A stretch of 64,000 bases of DNA from Shinella granuli (GTDB lineage Bacteria > Pseudomonadota > Alphaproteobacteria > Rhizobiales > Rhizobiaceae). Location: assembly GCF_004341885.1 (NCBI RefSeq), contig NZ_SLVX01000001.1, positions 600,077-664,076 on the forward strand, given 5' to 3'. The translations under genes and the position numbers were made by a program. This document shows positions 17,049-25,530 of the stretch, one piece after another (position 1 is the stretch's first letter; every line of letters begins with the position of its first letter). The notes beneath the pieces were generated by a model. The model worked only from the letters and a program-made list of their open reading frames with translations, searched no databases and had not been told where the DNA came from.

Positions 17049-18398
17049 ATGCAGCACGCCCTCGTCGAACGCCTTTCGTCGCCGGTTCCCCGCTATACAA
17101 GCTATCCGACCGCGCCGCATTTCAACGAAAGTATCGGGCCGGAGGTCTATGCGGACTGGCTGGGGCGTCTTGCGGCGGAGAATCGCCTCTCGCTCTATGC
17201 CCATATACCCTATTGCGACCGGCTGTGCTGGTTCTGCGCCTGTCACACCAAGCAGACGCTGCGCTACGAGCCCGTCGAGGCCTATCTCAAGGGCCTCCAT
17301 GCGGAGATCGCCGCGATCGGCGCGCGGGTCTCGCGGGAGGTGTCGGTCACGGCGCTGCATTTCGGCGGCGGTTCGCCGACCCTCCTGCGACCGGATGACA
17401 TGCGGGCGCTGAAGGCCTGTCTGGAGAAGAATTTTTCCTTCGCGGCGGATGCGGAAATCTCCGTGGAGATGGATCCGAACGATCTGGACGAAGCCCGGCA
17501 CGATGCGCTGGCCGATATCGGCATGACGCGCGCCAGCCTCGGCATCCAGGATTTCGATTCCAAGGTCCAGAAATCGATCAACCGCATCCAGACCTTCGAG
17601 CAGACCCGCGGCGTGGTGGAAGCCGCGCGGGCGCGGGGCGTGCGCTCGGTCAATTGCGACATCCTCTACGGGCTGCCCCACCAGACGCTGGAGACGCTGG
17701 CCGAGACGGTCCGGGCCGTCCTCTCGCTTGCGCCCGACCGTATCGCGCTCTTCGGCTATGCCCATGTGCCGTGGATGAAGAAGCACCAGACGATGATCGA
17801 CGAGGCGGCGTTGCCCGGCGTCGTCGCGCGGTTCGAGCAGATGGCGATGGCGGCCGACATGCTGGTTTCGGCCGGCTACGAGGCCATCGGCATCGATCAT
17901 TTCGCGCTTCCCGCCGACCGGCTCGCCGTGGCGGCGCGGCAGGGCACGCTGCGCCGCAATTTCCAGGGCTATACCGACGACCAGGCGGATGCGCTGGTCG
18001 GGCTCGGTGCCTCCTCCATCGGCCAGCTTCCCGAAGGCTATATCCAGAACATGCCGGCGACGGGCGAATACCTGCGCCGGGTGGAGGAGGGCGGTCTTGC
18101 CGCCGTCCGCGGTTATGCACTGACCGAGGAGGACCGTGCCCGCGCCTTCGTGATCGAGAAGATCATGTGCGATTTCGGCTTTTCCTTCGCTGCCCTTGCC
18201 GCGTGCCATCCGGCCTTCTCCGGCATCATCCGGGCGGAGGCGGTCGGCTTTGCCGCGGCGGACCGCGACGGGCTCGCCCGCATCGAGGGCGATCGGTTCG
18301 TCCTCACCGCGGCGGGGCGGCCCTTCGCGCGCACCGTCGCCGCGGTCTTCGATGCGCATCTGGCGAGCGGGCGCGGGCGGCATTCCATCGCGGTCTGA
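17049..18398 (+). CDS. hemN: HemN, oxygen-independent coproporphyrinogen III dehydrogenase
   Basis: HemN is a radical SAM enzyme that converts coproporphyrinogen III to protoporphyrinogen IX without oxygen. The protein has the cluster motif C56-x3-C60-x2-C63 (YCDRLCWFC) followed by a further Cys, the GGGSPTLL segment, SVEMDPNDLD, and the C-terminal HemN domain. AAGGAG at 17036-17041 fits an ATG at 17049 (449 residues); a GTG at 17031 would add six residues but lies at or before the predicted transcript start. The anaerobox links heme supply to the microaerobic cbb3 oxidase made from genes further right. Confidence 0.94.
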   Translation: MQHALVERLSSPVPRYTSYPTAPHFNESIGPEVYADWLGRLAAENRLSLYAHIPYCDRLCWFCACHTKQTLRYEPVEAYLKGLHAEIAAIGARVSREVSVTALHFGGGSPTLLRPDDMRALKACLEKNFSFAADAEISVEMDPNDLDEARHDALADIGMTRASLGIQDFDSKVQKSINRIQTFEQTRGVVEAARARGVRSVNCDILYGLPHQTLETLAETVRAVLSLAPDRIALFGYAHVPWMKKHQTMIDEAALPGVVARFEQMAMAADMLVSAGYEAIGIDHFALPADRLAVAARQGTLRRNFQGYTDDQADALVGLGASSIGQLPEGYIQNMPATGEYLRRVEEGGLAAVRGYALTEEDRARAFVIEKIMCDFGFSFAALAACHPAFSGIIRAEAVGFAAADRDGLARIEGDRFVLTAAGRPFARTVAAVFDAHLASGRGRHSIAV

Positions 18399-18468
18399 CC
18401 GGCGGCCCACGGCCATGCTGTTTGCGCAACACAGCATCGCCGACTGCGCAGGGCCCTCATCAAACCCA

Positions 18469-18497
18469 TTGGCAATTGCGTCTTATTTCCATATAGG
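18469..18497 (+). promoter_or_regulatory. Candidate sigma-70 promoter for the acpXL cluster
   Basis: TTGGCA at 18469-18474 and TATAGG at 18492-18497 are spaced by 17 bases, giving a start near 18504 and a short leader before acpXL. This was found by eye only. Confidence 0.4.
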
Positions 18498-18529
18498 ATC
18501 GCCCGACTATAGATTCATGAGGTATGGGC

Positions 18530-18808
18530 GTGACTGCTACATTCGACAAGGTTGCCGACATCATTGCTGAGACGAGCGAGATCGACCGCGAGACGATCAC
18601 GCCCGACAGCCACACGATCGACGATCTCGGCATCGACAGCCTCGACTTCCTCGACATCGTCTTTGCGATCGACAAGGAATTCGGCATCAAGATCCCGCTG
18701 GAACAGTGGACCCAGGACGTCAACGAGGGCAAGGTCGCGACGGAAGAGTATTTCGTCCTGAAGAACCTTTGCGCCAAGATCGACGACCTGCGGGCCGCCA
18801 AGGCCTGA
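18530..18808 (+). CDS. acpXL: AcpXL, acyl carrier protein for very-long-chain fatty acid of lipid A
   Basis: AcpXL carries the growing 27-hydroxyoctacosanoyl chain. The 92-residue protein has the phosphopantetheine site [10 protein letters not shown] with S37 and the longer C-terminus typical of AcpXL compared with housekeeping ACP. GAGG at 18519-18522 is 7 bases before a GTG at 18530, which gives the usual AcpXL N-terminus ([11 protein letters not shown]). An ATG at 18524 in the same frame would be only one base from GAGG and is less likely. It heads the cluster but is separated from the next gene by a terminator-like hairpin. Confidence 0.93.
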   Translation: MTATFDKVADIIAETSEIDRETITPDSHTIDDLGIDSLDFLDIVFAIDKEFGIKIPLEQWTQDVNEGKVATEEYFVLKNLCAKIDDLRAAKA

Positions 18809-18869
18809 GGCAACGGCGTCGGCCGCCCTCGCGGCCGTGCTCCAGACGATCCCGGTGCTTGTGGCGCAC

Positions 18870-18900
18870 GGCCTGCCGTTTCCGGCAGGCCTTTCGATTT
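18870..18900 (+). terminator. Terminator-like hairpin between acpXL and the fabZ-like gene
   Basis: GGCCTGCCG-TTTC-CGGCAGGCC is a perfect 9-bp stem with a 4-base loop at 18870-18891, followed by TTTCGATTT. It lies within the cluster, so it may terminate part of the transcripts and make acpXL mRNA more abundant than the rest. Confidence 0.65.
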
Positions 18901-18924
18901 CCGGAACCTGCCGGAGGTATCCCG

Positions 18925-19407
18925 ATGCTGCTCGAATATTTCCAGATGATCGATCGCGTGGAGGCTGTCGACGGCGCGCGCCGCGTGCTGAAGGCCCGCT
19001 CTGTGGTGCCCGCGAAAAGCCCTGTTTTCGAAGGCCATTTTCCCGGCATGCCGCTCGTCCCGGGCGTGCTGCTCATCGAGACCATGGCGCAGGCCTCCGG
19101 CTTCCTCGTGCTCGCCGCGACGGATTTTGCCGCCATGCCCTTCCTGATGAGCGTCGATGGCGCCAAGATGCGCAGCTTCGTCGAGCCGGATGCCGTGCTC
19201 GACATCGAGGCGGTGCTGGAGCATGACGGGTCGGGCTATGCCGTCACCAAGGCGAAGATCTCGTCTTCCGGCAAGAAGGTCTGCGATGCGCAACTGAAGC
19301 TGCGCACCATGCCGTTTGCCGAAGTGCCGCTTGCCGATATCGTGCGGGCGCGCGCGGGCGAGGTGGGTTTGTTCGAGGCGCTCGACGCGTCGGCGGAAGG
19401 AAAGTGA
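18925..19407 (+). CDS. fabZXL: FabZ-like 3-hydroxyacyl-ACP dehydratase of the acpXL cluster
   Basis: The 160-residue hot-dog protein has the FabZ/FabA-type active-site segment FEGHFPGMPLVPGVLLIETMAQ with the catalytic His. It is expected to dehydrate 3-hydroxyacyl intermediates during elongation to C28 on AcpXL. GGAGG at 18913-18917 supports the ATG at 18925. Its stop overlaps a GTG of the next gene, showing tight coupling within the cluster. Confidence 0.88.
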   Translation: MLLEYFQMIDRVEAVDGARRVLKARSVVPAKSPVFEGHFPGMPLVPGVLLIETMAQASGFLVLAATDFAAMPFLMSVDGAKMRSFVEPDAVLDIEAVLEHDGSGYAVTKAKISSSGKKVCDAQLKLRTMPFAEVPLADIVRARAGEVGLFEALDASAEGK

Positions 19408-19409
19408 GC

Positions 19410-20609
19410 ATGGCGAAGGCGAACAATGATGTGGTGATCACCGGCGTCGGCATCGTCACCTGTCAGGGTGTCGGCGCGGCGGCGCATGTGGAAATCCTTG
19501 GCGGCGCGCGCGCGCCGGCGCTGAAGATCGAGACGGAGCGCTTCGCGCCCTATCCGGTGCACCCGATGCCTGACATCGACTGGAACCAGCAGATTCCCAA
19601 GCGCGGCGACCAGCGCCAGATGGAGAACTGGCAGCGCCTCGGCGTGTTCACCGCCGGCCTCGCGCTCGACGATGCCGGCTTCAAGGACGACGCGGAGGCC
19701 TGCGGCACGATGGACATGATCGTGGCGGCCGGCGGCGGCGAGCGCGATATCGCGGTCGATTCGCTGATCGTCGACGAGGGCCTGAAGCGCAACGACCGCG
19801 AGCGCCTGCTCAACGAGAAGCTGACCACCGAGCTGCGGCCCACGCTCTTCCTCGCCCAGCTTTCCAACCTGCTCGCCGGCAATATCTCCATCGTGCACAA
19901 GGTCACCGGCTCCTCCCGCACCTTCATGGGCGAGGAGGCGGCCGGCATTTCCGCCATCGAGACCGCCTTCCACCGCATCCGCTCCGACCAGTCGACGCAC
20001 ACGCTCGTCGGCAGCGCGCTGGTGGCCGAGCGGCAGGATGTCATCCTGCTTTACGAAGCGATCGGCGCGCATGCGACGGGCGGCTGGACGCCGCTCTGGT
20101 CGCGCGACGAGAAGGCCGGCGGCGGCATCGTCACCGGCACGGCCGCGGCCTTCCTCGTGCTGGAATCGCGCGCCCATGCCGAAGCGCGGGGCGCACGCAT
20201 CTACGCGACCATCGACGCCATCGGCGGCGACCGCGGCCCGCGGGACGAGGGTCGGCTGGAAGCCCGCCTCGAACGGCTGGCCGACGGCGCTGCGGCCGGT
20301 GCCGGGACCGTCGTCTTCTCGGGCGCGTCCGGCCAGCATGGCGTGACGGCACGTGAAAAAGCCTGGCTCGACACGCGTTTTTCCGGCAGCCCGGTGCGCG
20401 GCTTCAGCGCGGTCACCGGCCAGGCGCTGGAAGCGCAGTTCCCGCTCGGCCTTGCCATCGCCGCCCTGACGCTCGGCGCGGACGTCAAGGTCGCGCCGTT
20501 CGATACGACGGCCGAGGCCGCGATGACCGCAGCGGCGAAAAGCGCCGTGGTCACCACGGTCGGCCATGCGCGCGGCGAAGGCGTCGCAATCCTTTCCGCA
20601 GAGAAGTAG
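19410..20609 (+). CDS. Ketosynthase-like protein lacking catalytic residues (FabF2XL position)
   Basis: The 399-residue protein has a thiolase-fold ketosynthase layout (start ITGVGIVTCQGVG, later GTAAAFLVLESRAHAEARGA) but no intact active site. The nucleophile-elbow region reads GSSRTFMGEEAAG instead of STACASG. The HGTSTP block is replaced by FSGASGQHGVT. The second His motif reads TGQALEA where the neighbour has IGHTLTA. It is thus like a chain-length factor or inactive partner. The next gene encodes an intact ketosynthase nine bases on, which suggests a heterodimer. AGGAAAG precedes the ATG at 19410; a GTG at 19404 would add two residues. Confidence 0.85.
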   Translation: MAKANNDVVITGVGIVTCQGVGAAAHVEILGGARAPALKIETERFAPYPVHPMPDIDWNQQIPKRGDQRQMENWQRLGVFTAGLALDDAGFKDDAEACGTMDMIVAAGGGERDIAVDSLIVDEGLKRNDRERLLNEKLTTELRPTLFLAQLSNLLAGNISIVHKVTGSSRTFMGEEAAGISAIETAFHRIRSDQSTHTLVGSALVAERQDVILLYEAIGAHATGGWTPLWSRDEKAGGGIVTGTAAAFLVLESRAHAEARGARIYATIDAIGGDRGPRDEGRLEARLERLADGAAAGAGTVVFSGASGQHGVTAREKAWLDTRFSGSPVRGFSAVTGQALEAQFPLGLAIAALTLGADVKVAPFDTTAEAAMTAAAKSAVVTTVGHARGEGVAILSAEK

Positions 20610-20618
20610 GAGCCGGCC

Positions 20619-21905
20619 ATGACGAAAGCCGCTTACAGGGATCATCTCGGCCGCCCGATCGTCGCCGTCACGGGCATGGGCGTCATCACCTCGCTGGGGC
20701 AGGGCCTCAAGGACAACTGGACCGCGCTCGTCGGCGGCGTGTCGGGCATCCACGGCATCACGCGCTTTCCGGTCGACGGGCTGAACACCCGCATTTCCGG
20801 CACGGTCGATTTCATCGAGCTGCCCGTCGAGAACCCGGTCGAGCGCTCCTATGCCTATGCCCGCGAGACGGCGGACGAGGCACTGGCGCAAGCCGGCCTT
20901 TCCGGCGATTTCGGCGGTCCGCTCTTTCTTGCCGCCCCGCCGATCGAGCCTGACTGGCGCGACCGCTTCGCGCTTGCCGACCGCGCCCCGCCGTCGCAGC
21001 GTCCGGGCGATGCCTATGACCGCTTCCTTGCGGTGCTGCGAGAAAAGGCCGAACCCGCTCTGCACGAAGCCTGGGCCTTCGGCGCGATCTCCGAACGCCT
21101 CGCCGACCGTTTCGGCACCCGCGGACTGCCCGTCACGCTGTCGACCGCCTGCGCCTCCGGCGCGACGGCCATCCAGCTCGGCGTCGAGGCGATCCGCCAG
21201 GGCCGTACCGACCGCGCGCTCACCATCGGCACCGACGGCTCGGTGACGGCGGAGGCGCTGATCCGCTTCGCGCTGCTCTCCGCGCTCTCGACCCAGAACG
21301 ACCCGCCGACCAAAGCCTCCAAGCCGTTCAGCAAGGATCGCGACGGCTTCGTCATCGCCGAAGGCGCGGCGACGCTGGTGCTGGAATCGCTCGAATCCGC
21401 CGTCGCCCGCGGTGCGAAGGTGCTCGGCATCCTCAAGGGCTGCGGCGAGAAGGCCGATCATTTCCACCGCACCCGCTCCTCGCCGGATGGCGGCCCCGCC
21501 ATCGCGACGATCCGCGCGGCGCTGGAAGATGCCGGCATCGACGAGAGCGGCATCGGCTATATCAACGCCCATGGCACCTCGACGCCGGAAAACGACAAGA
21601 TGGAATATCTCTCCATGTCGACGGTCTTCGGCGACACGCTGGCGAATATCCCGGTCTCCTCCAACAAGTCGATGATCGGCCACACGCTGACGGCGGCCGG
21701 CGCCGTCGAGGCCGTGTTCTCCATCCAGACCATGCTGACCGGCACCCTGCCGCCAACGATCAACTACACGAACCCCGACCCGGCCATCGTGCTCGACGTC
21801 GTGCCGAACGTGAAGCGCGATGCGCGCGTTTCCGCGGTTCTCTCCAACTCCTTCGGCTTCGGCGGCCAGAACGCCAGCCTCGTCATGACGGCCGAACCCG
21901 CCTGA
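20619..21905 (+). CDS. fabF1XL: Beta-ketoacyl-ACP synthase II, FabF1XL type
   Basis: The 428-residue enzyme has the full KAS II triad: Cys in LSTACASGATAIQLG, His in NAHGTSTPENDKMEY, and His in SNKSMIGHTLTAAGAVE, followed by NSFGFGGQNASLV. It condenses malonyl-ACP with the acyl chain on AcpXL. In other rhizobia the homologous cluster builds the 27-hydroxy-C28 chain. The partner upstream lacks these residues. GTAGGAG precedes the ATG at 20619. Confidence 0.93.
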   Translation: MTKAAYRDHLGRPIVAVTGMGVITSLGQGLKDNWTALVGGVSGIHGITRFPVDGLNTRISGTVDFIELPVENPVERSYAYARETADEALAQAGLSGDFGGPLFLAAPPIEPDWRDRFALADRAPPSQRPGDAYDRFLAVLREKAEPALHEAWAFGAISERLADRFGTRGLPVTLSTACASGATAIQLGVEAIRQGRTDRALTIGTDGSVTAEALIRFALLSALSTQNDPPTKASKPFSKDRDGFVIAEGAATLVLESLESAVARGAKVLGILKGCGEKADHFHRTRSSPDGGPAIATIRAALEDAGIDESGIGYINAHGTSTPENDKMEYLSMSTVFGDTLANIPVSSNKSMIGHTLTAAGAVEAVFSIQTMLTGTLPPTINYTNPDPAIVLDVVPNVKRDARVSAVLSNSFGFGGQNASLVMTAEPA

Positions 21906-21918
21906 TAGGAATTTTGCC

Positions 21919-22947
21919 ATGCGCGCCCTCCAGCTTCTCGACGACCGCAAGCTCGAACTCACCGATATCCCGGAGCCGGAGGCGCCCGGCCCCGGCGAAG
22001 TGACGCTGCGGGTCAAGGCCGTCGCGCTCAACCATATCGACGTCTGGGGCTGGCGCGGCATGGCCTTTGCCAAGCGCAAGATGCCGCTCGTCATCGGCGC
22101 GGAAGCGGCCGGCGTCGTCGAAACGCTCGGTCCGGGCGTCTCGAATGTCCTGCCCGGCCAGCTCGTCTCGATCTACGGCGCGCGCACCTGCGGCCTCTGC
22201 AAGCCCTGCCGAGAAGGCCGCGACAATCTCTGCGAACATGTCGGCGGCGTGCACGGTTTCCATCTCGACGGCTTTGCGCAGGAGAAGGTCAACCTTCCCG
22301 CCCGCCTTCTCGTGCCGGCCCCGCCCGGCGTCGATGCGGTCGGCGCGGCGCTCGCTCCCGTCACCTTCGGCACGGTCGAGCATATGCTGTTCGACAATGC
22401 GAAACTCGAATCCGGCGAGACGATCCTCGTCCATGCCGGCGGCTCCGGCATCGGCACGGCGGCGATCCAGCTTGCCAAGAAGATCGGCTGCACCGTCATC
22501 ACCACCGTCGGCTCGAACGACAAGATCGAGAAGGCCAAAGCGCTCGGCGCCGACCACGTCATCAACTACCGCGAGGACCGCTTCGAGGGCGTCGTGCGCA
22601 AGCTGACCAGGAAGAAGGGCGTCGACGTCGTCTTCGAACATGTCGGCAAGGACACCTGGGCGGGCTCCATGCTCTGCATGAAGCGCGGCGGGCGGCTCGT
22701 CACCTGCGGCTCCACCTCCGGCGTTTCCACCGACATGAACCTGATGATGCTGTTCCAGCAGCAATTGAAGCTCTTCGGTTCCTTCGGCTGCCGCATGGAG
22801 AACATGGCGAATGCCATGCAGAAGATGGCGCGGGGCCTCGTCCACCCGGTCATCGATACCGAAGTGACCTTCGACGGCATCGCGACGGCCCTGGAGCGCA
22901 TGGAATCGCGCCAGATATTCGGCAAGATCGTCCTGAAGCTGGATTGA
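21919..22947 (+). CDS. MDR-family dehydrogenase of the acpXL cluster
   Basis: The 342-residue protein is a medium-chain, zinc-type alcohol dehydrogenase/quinone reductase. It has the catalytic domain start MPLVIGAEAAGVVE, the structural-zinc cysteines CGLCKPCREGRDNLC, and the NAD(P)-binding fold with HAGGSGIGTAAIQLAKK. In rhizobia this gene sits between fabF1XL and lpxXL and is presumed to act as enoyl or ketoacyl reductase in C28 synthesis. The exact reaction is inference. It is followed four bases later by lpxXL. Confidence 0.87.
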   Translation: MRALQLLDDRKLELTDIPEPEAPGPGEVTLRVKAVALNHIDVWGWRGMAFAKRKMPLVIGAEAAGVVETLGPGVSNVLPGQLVSIYGARTCGLCKPCREGRDNLCEHVGGVHGFHLDGFAQEKVNLPARLLVPAPPGVDAVGAALAPVTFGTVEHMLFDNAKLESGETILVHAGGSGIGTAAIQLAKKIGCTVITTVGSNDKIEKAKALGADHVINYREDRFEGVVRKLTRKKGVDVVFEHVGKDTWAGSMLCMKRGGRLVTCGSTSGVSTDMNLMMLFQQQLKLFGSFGCRMENMANAMQKMARGLVHPVIDTEVTFDGIATALERMESRQIFGKIVLKLD

Positions 22948-22951
22948 TGCC

Positions 22952-23887
22952 GTGCGGATGATCGTCACACGCCTCGTCCTGGCGCTCAGGAAGTTCAAGC
23001 AATGGCTGGTGGCGCAGTTCGTCTTCGGCCTGCTCAGCCTCCTGAAGATCCTGCCGGCGGACGGTGCGATCAACTTCGCCGATCGCGCGGCGCGCTGGAT
23101 CGGCCCGAAGACGCGCCGCCACATGCTGACGCTCACCAATCTCCGGAACGCCTTTCCGGAAAAGCCCGAGGCGGAGATCGCGGCGATCGCGCTCGATGCC
23201 TGGGGCAATATGGGCCGGCTTGCGGCCGAATATGTCTTTCTCGACCGTCTGTTCGACTTCGATCCCGCGCGCACGGCGCCTGGCCGCATCGAGGTCTCCG
23301 GCATTCCGCTCTTCGTGGACCTGCGCGACAATCCGCGGCCCTTCATCGTCTTCACCGCCCATACCGGCAATTTCGAGCTCCTGCCGGTCGCCGGCGCGTC
23401 CTTCGGCCTCGATGTGACGGTGCTCTTCCGTCCGCCGAACAACCCCTACGTCGCCGACAAGGTTTTCGAGTTCCGCCGCGCACGCATGGGCGACCTCGTG
23501 CCCTCCCATGCCGGTTCGTCCTTCACGCTTGCCCGCAAGCTGGAGGCGGGCGGTCCGGTCGGCGTGCTGGTCGACCAGAAGTTCAACAAGGGCCTGCACA
23601 CGACATTCTTCGGCCGGAAGGTGCAGACCAACCCGCTGCTCGCCAAGCTGGTGCGCCAGTTCGATTGCGAGGTCTATCCCGCCCGCTGCATCCGCCTGCC
23701 CGGCAACCGCTACCGCCTGGAGCTGGAGCCGGCGATGGACATCCCCCGCAAGGAGAACGGCGCCGTCGACGTCGATGCGACCGCGCAGATGCTGAACGAC
23801 AAGGTCGAGCAATGGGTGCGCGAATATCCCGGCCAGTGGCTCTGGTATCACGACCGGTGGAATATCAAGCGCGGCCTTATTACTTGA
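22952..23887 (+). CDS. lpxXL: LpxXL, lipid A very-long-chain acyltransferase
   Basis: The 311-residue protein belongs to the LpxL/HtrB lysophospholipid acyltransferase family. It has an N-terminal membrane anchor, the HTGNFEL active-site motif (H-x4-E), a LVDQKFNKG block and a YHDRW C-terminal motif. It is expected to transfer the 27-hydroxyoctacosanoyl group from AcpXL to lipid A. A GTG at 22952 or ATG at 22958 can start it; neither has a strong ribosome site, which fits coupling to the upstream gene. Confidence 0.92.
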   Translation: MRMIVTRLVLALRKFKQWLVAQFVFGLLSLLKILPADGAINFADRAARWIGPKTRRHMLTLTNLRNAFPEKPEAEIAAIALDAWGNMGRLAAEYVFLDRLFDFDPARTAPGRIEVSGIPLFVDLRDNPRPFIVFTAHTGNFELLPVAGASFGLDVTVLFRPPNNPYVADKVFEFRRARMGDLVPSHAGSSFTLARKLEAGGPVGVLVDQKFNKGLHTTFFGRKVQTNPLLAKLVRQFDCEVYPARCIRLPGNRYRLELEPAMDIPRKENGAVDVDATAQMLNDKVEQWVREYPGQWLWYHDRWNIKRGLIT

Positions 23888-23968
23888 CTGCTTACGATCG
23901 TTTCTTTCCACCTCAATTTTGAATACGTTCAGTTTCCCGGAATATGCGACTTTAGGCTAATTTGGGGT

Positions 23969-23996
23969 TTGACATCCTTCCGTACGCTGTTACCAT
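23969..23996 (+). promoter_or_regulatory. Candidate sigma-70 promoter before the PAS protein gene
   Basis: TTGACA at 23969-23974 and TACCAT at 23991-23996 have a 16-base spacer, in a notably AT-rich gap (23888-24125). The leader to the TTG start at 24126 would be about 120 bases. Confidence 0.4.
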
Positions 23997-24125
23997 TTTG
24001 CTAATGTAAGCGCTTTCGACAGCATATTTCGGGAGGAGAGGGTCAAAGCTTTATCTCGTTTCTGAACATTTCAAATAGTGTAGTGGCGCAATTGCTGTAG
24101 ATTTCAGCAATTCGGGGAGCATGAA

Positions 24126-24833
24126 TTGAAAGCTCTTGTAGAGTTGTTCTGGTTTAAGTATTCACAACTCCAGCATGCCGTGAGGGCCGGGAACGAAAGG
24201 CTCGTTTCCATGCTGGACAGGGAAATCGAGCCGGCCCTGGCGGCCGTGCTGCGGAAGGAGGCGAGCGACGCTTCCGAACTTCGTTCCCAGTTCCAATTCG
24301 TGGTGGACCTGCTTCGGGAAGAGGCGGATGACAAGGCCTGCGTGCTCCGGCAGGCGCATCATTTCAAGCTGCTGCTGGATCGGTATTTCGGGACCGAGGA
24401 GGCCGCCGCGCCCTTCCGGATCGACATGCCGGGGGCCGGGCGTCCCGCCATCACGCCGCGCGTGGCGGAGGACGGGCTGCTCAACGAGGCGATCCTCGAC
24501 AGCCTTCCCGACCGCGTCGCCGTCATCACGACGGATTACCGCTATCTCTATTCCAACCCGCTCAATGCCGAGCGCTTCAGCGAAAAGCCCATCGACCTCG
24601 TCGGCCGGCACATCGTGGAGTTCATCGGCGTGCAGCGATTCGAGAGCCGCGTGAAGCGCAATCTCGACCATTGCTTCGCCGGCGACGTGGTGGAATACGA
24701 CTATGTGTCCCCGCGCCGCGGCCAGGCGATCACGCGCTGCCGCATGACGCCCTGCCTGTCGGCGGCCGGAAACGTGCTCGGCGCCATTCTGGTCCTGCAG
24801 GAAACGGCGCAGCAGGGGCCGCTCGCCGCCTGA
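24126..24833 (+). CDS. PAS-domain protein of unknown output
   Basis: The 235-residue protein has an N-terminal helical region (about residues 1-100) and a single PAS domain (about 118-230) beginning ILDSLPDRVAVITTDYRYLYSNP. There is no kinase, GGDEF or DNA-binding domain after it, so it must signal through a partner. The TTG at 24126 is taken as start because GGGGAG lies six bases upstream and the nearby ATG at 24121 hits a stop at once. It lies beside the hemerythrin and fixNOQP genes, which suggests oxygen or redox sensing, but that is inference. Confidence 0.7.
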   Translation: MKALVELFWFKYSQLQHAVRAGNERLVSMLDREIEPALAAVLRKEASDASELRSQFQFVVDLLREEADDKACVLRQAHHFKLLLDRYFGTEEAAAPFRIDMPGAGRPAITPRVAEDGLLNEAILDSLPDRVAVITTDYRYLYSNPLNAERFSEKPIDLVGRHIVEFIGVQRFESRVKRNLDHCFAGDVVEYDYVSPRRGQAITRCRMTPCLSAAGNVLGAILVLQETAQQGPLAA

Positions 24834-24837
24834 TCCG

Positions 24838-25320
24838 TCAGGAGGTGAGGCCGGTGCCGCGCAGCATGAACTGCTGTTCGAAGGCGATATGGCGGCGGAT
24901 CGATTCGAAGAAGCCGCGGAGCATGTAGCCCGCGGCTTCCGCGTTCACCGTGCCGTCGCCACTGCCGAGCCGGGTCAGCGTGTCGGTCAGCTCCTCCGCA
25001 AAGCATTCGTCCTCGACATGCTCGAACTTCAGCCGGGCGATGGAATCGATGAGTTCCCGGTCGCCGGAGGCCATGCGCTCCAGCAGGGGGAAGACGGTTT
25101 CCTCTTCATAGCGGTGGATGCCGTTGACCAGCGGAATCAGCGACTTGGCCGCGTACATGCATTTCTGCCGGTTGACGTTTGCCGGCAGGCTGTCGGCGAT
25201 GTCCTCCAGCGCCGAGCAGAGCGTCAGTTGTGCGTCATGGGCCTTCTTCAACCAGTCCAGCGAAACGGCGTCCGTCGGGCGATCGGAAAGCAGCCGGGCG
25301 ATCCCTGTATAATCCGTCAT
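24838..25320 (-). CDS. Hemerythrin-domain protein
   Basis: The 160-residue protein is all helical with the spaced ligands of a hemerythrin HHE di-iron site: His in LKKAHDAQL, H-x3-E in HRYEEETVF, His in FEHVEDE and His in RRHIAFEQQFM. Such proteins bind O2 or NO or repair iron-sulfur centres. It is divergent from fixN and shares its regulatory gap, which contains an anaerobox-like site at 25413-25426. It is convergent with the PAS gene. Confidence 0.85.
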   Translation of the reverse strand: MTDYTGIARLLSDRPTDAVSLDWLKKAHDAQLTLCSALEDIADSLPANVNRQKCMYAAKSLIPLVNGIHRYEEETVFPLLERMASGDRELIDSIARLKFEHVEDECFAEELTDTLTRLGSGDGTVNAEAAGYMLRGFFESIRRHIAFEQQFMLRGTGLTS

Positions 25321-25412
25321 GTCCTGTTCCCTCGGTTCGGGAGTGCCGCGAGCGTTTCGACGCGCGGCTGCGTCAACCTGTCCCTTGATGCCGCCGGCAA
25401 CCGCGCTTCGCC

Positions 25413-25426
25413 TTGATCCAAGTCAA
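25413..25426. promoter_or_regulatory. Anaerobox-like site upstream of fixNOQP
   Basis: TTGAT-CCAA-GTCAA differs from the FnrN/FixK consensus at one base. Its centre predicts a start site near 25461, about 70 bases before fixN. It could also serve the divergent hemerythrin gene. Confidence 0.78.
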
Positions 25427-25530
25427 GGATGCTTCCGGCCGCATCTGCGAAGGCTCAAGTCGAGCGCAAGGGCCGATTCCGCGAGGGAACCGGCCGTTGC
25501 GGGAAATTGACGAGTTGGGGGATGCCAACG

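Noticed and set aside
19236..22094. A 952-codon open frame on the minus strand
   Set aside because: It is antisense to the intact fabZ-like and ketosynthase genes and shows no family motif or ribosome site.
25429..25530. Upstream extension of fixN by 34 codons
   Set aside because: It would start right at the anaerobox and before the predicted transcript start. The ATG at 25531 gives the normal FixN length.
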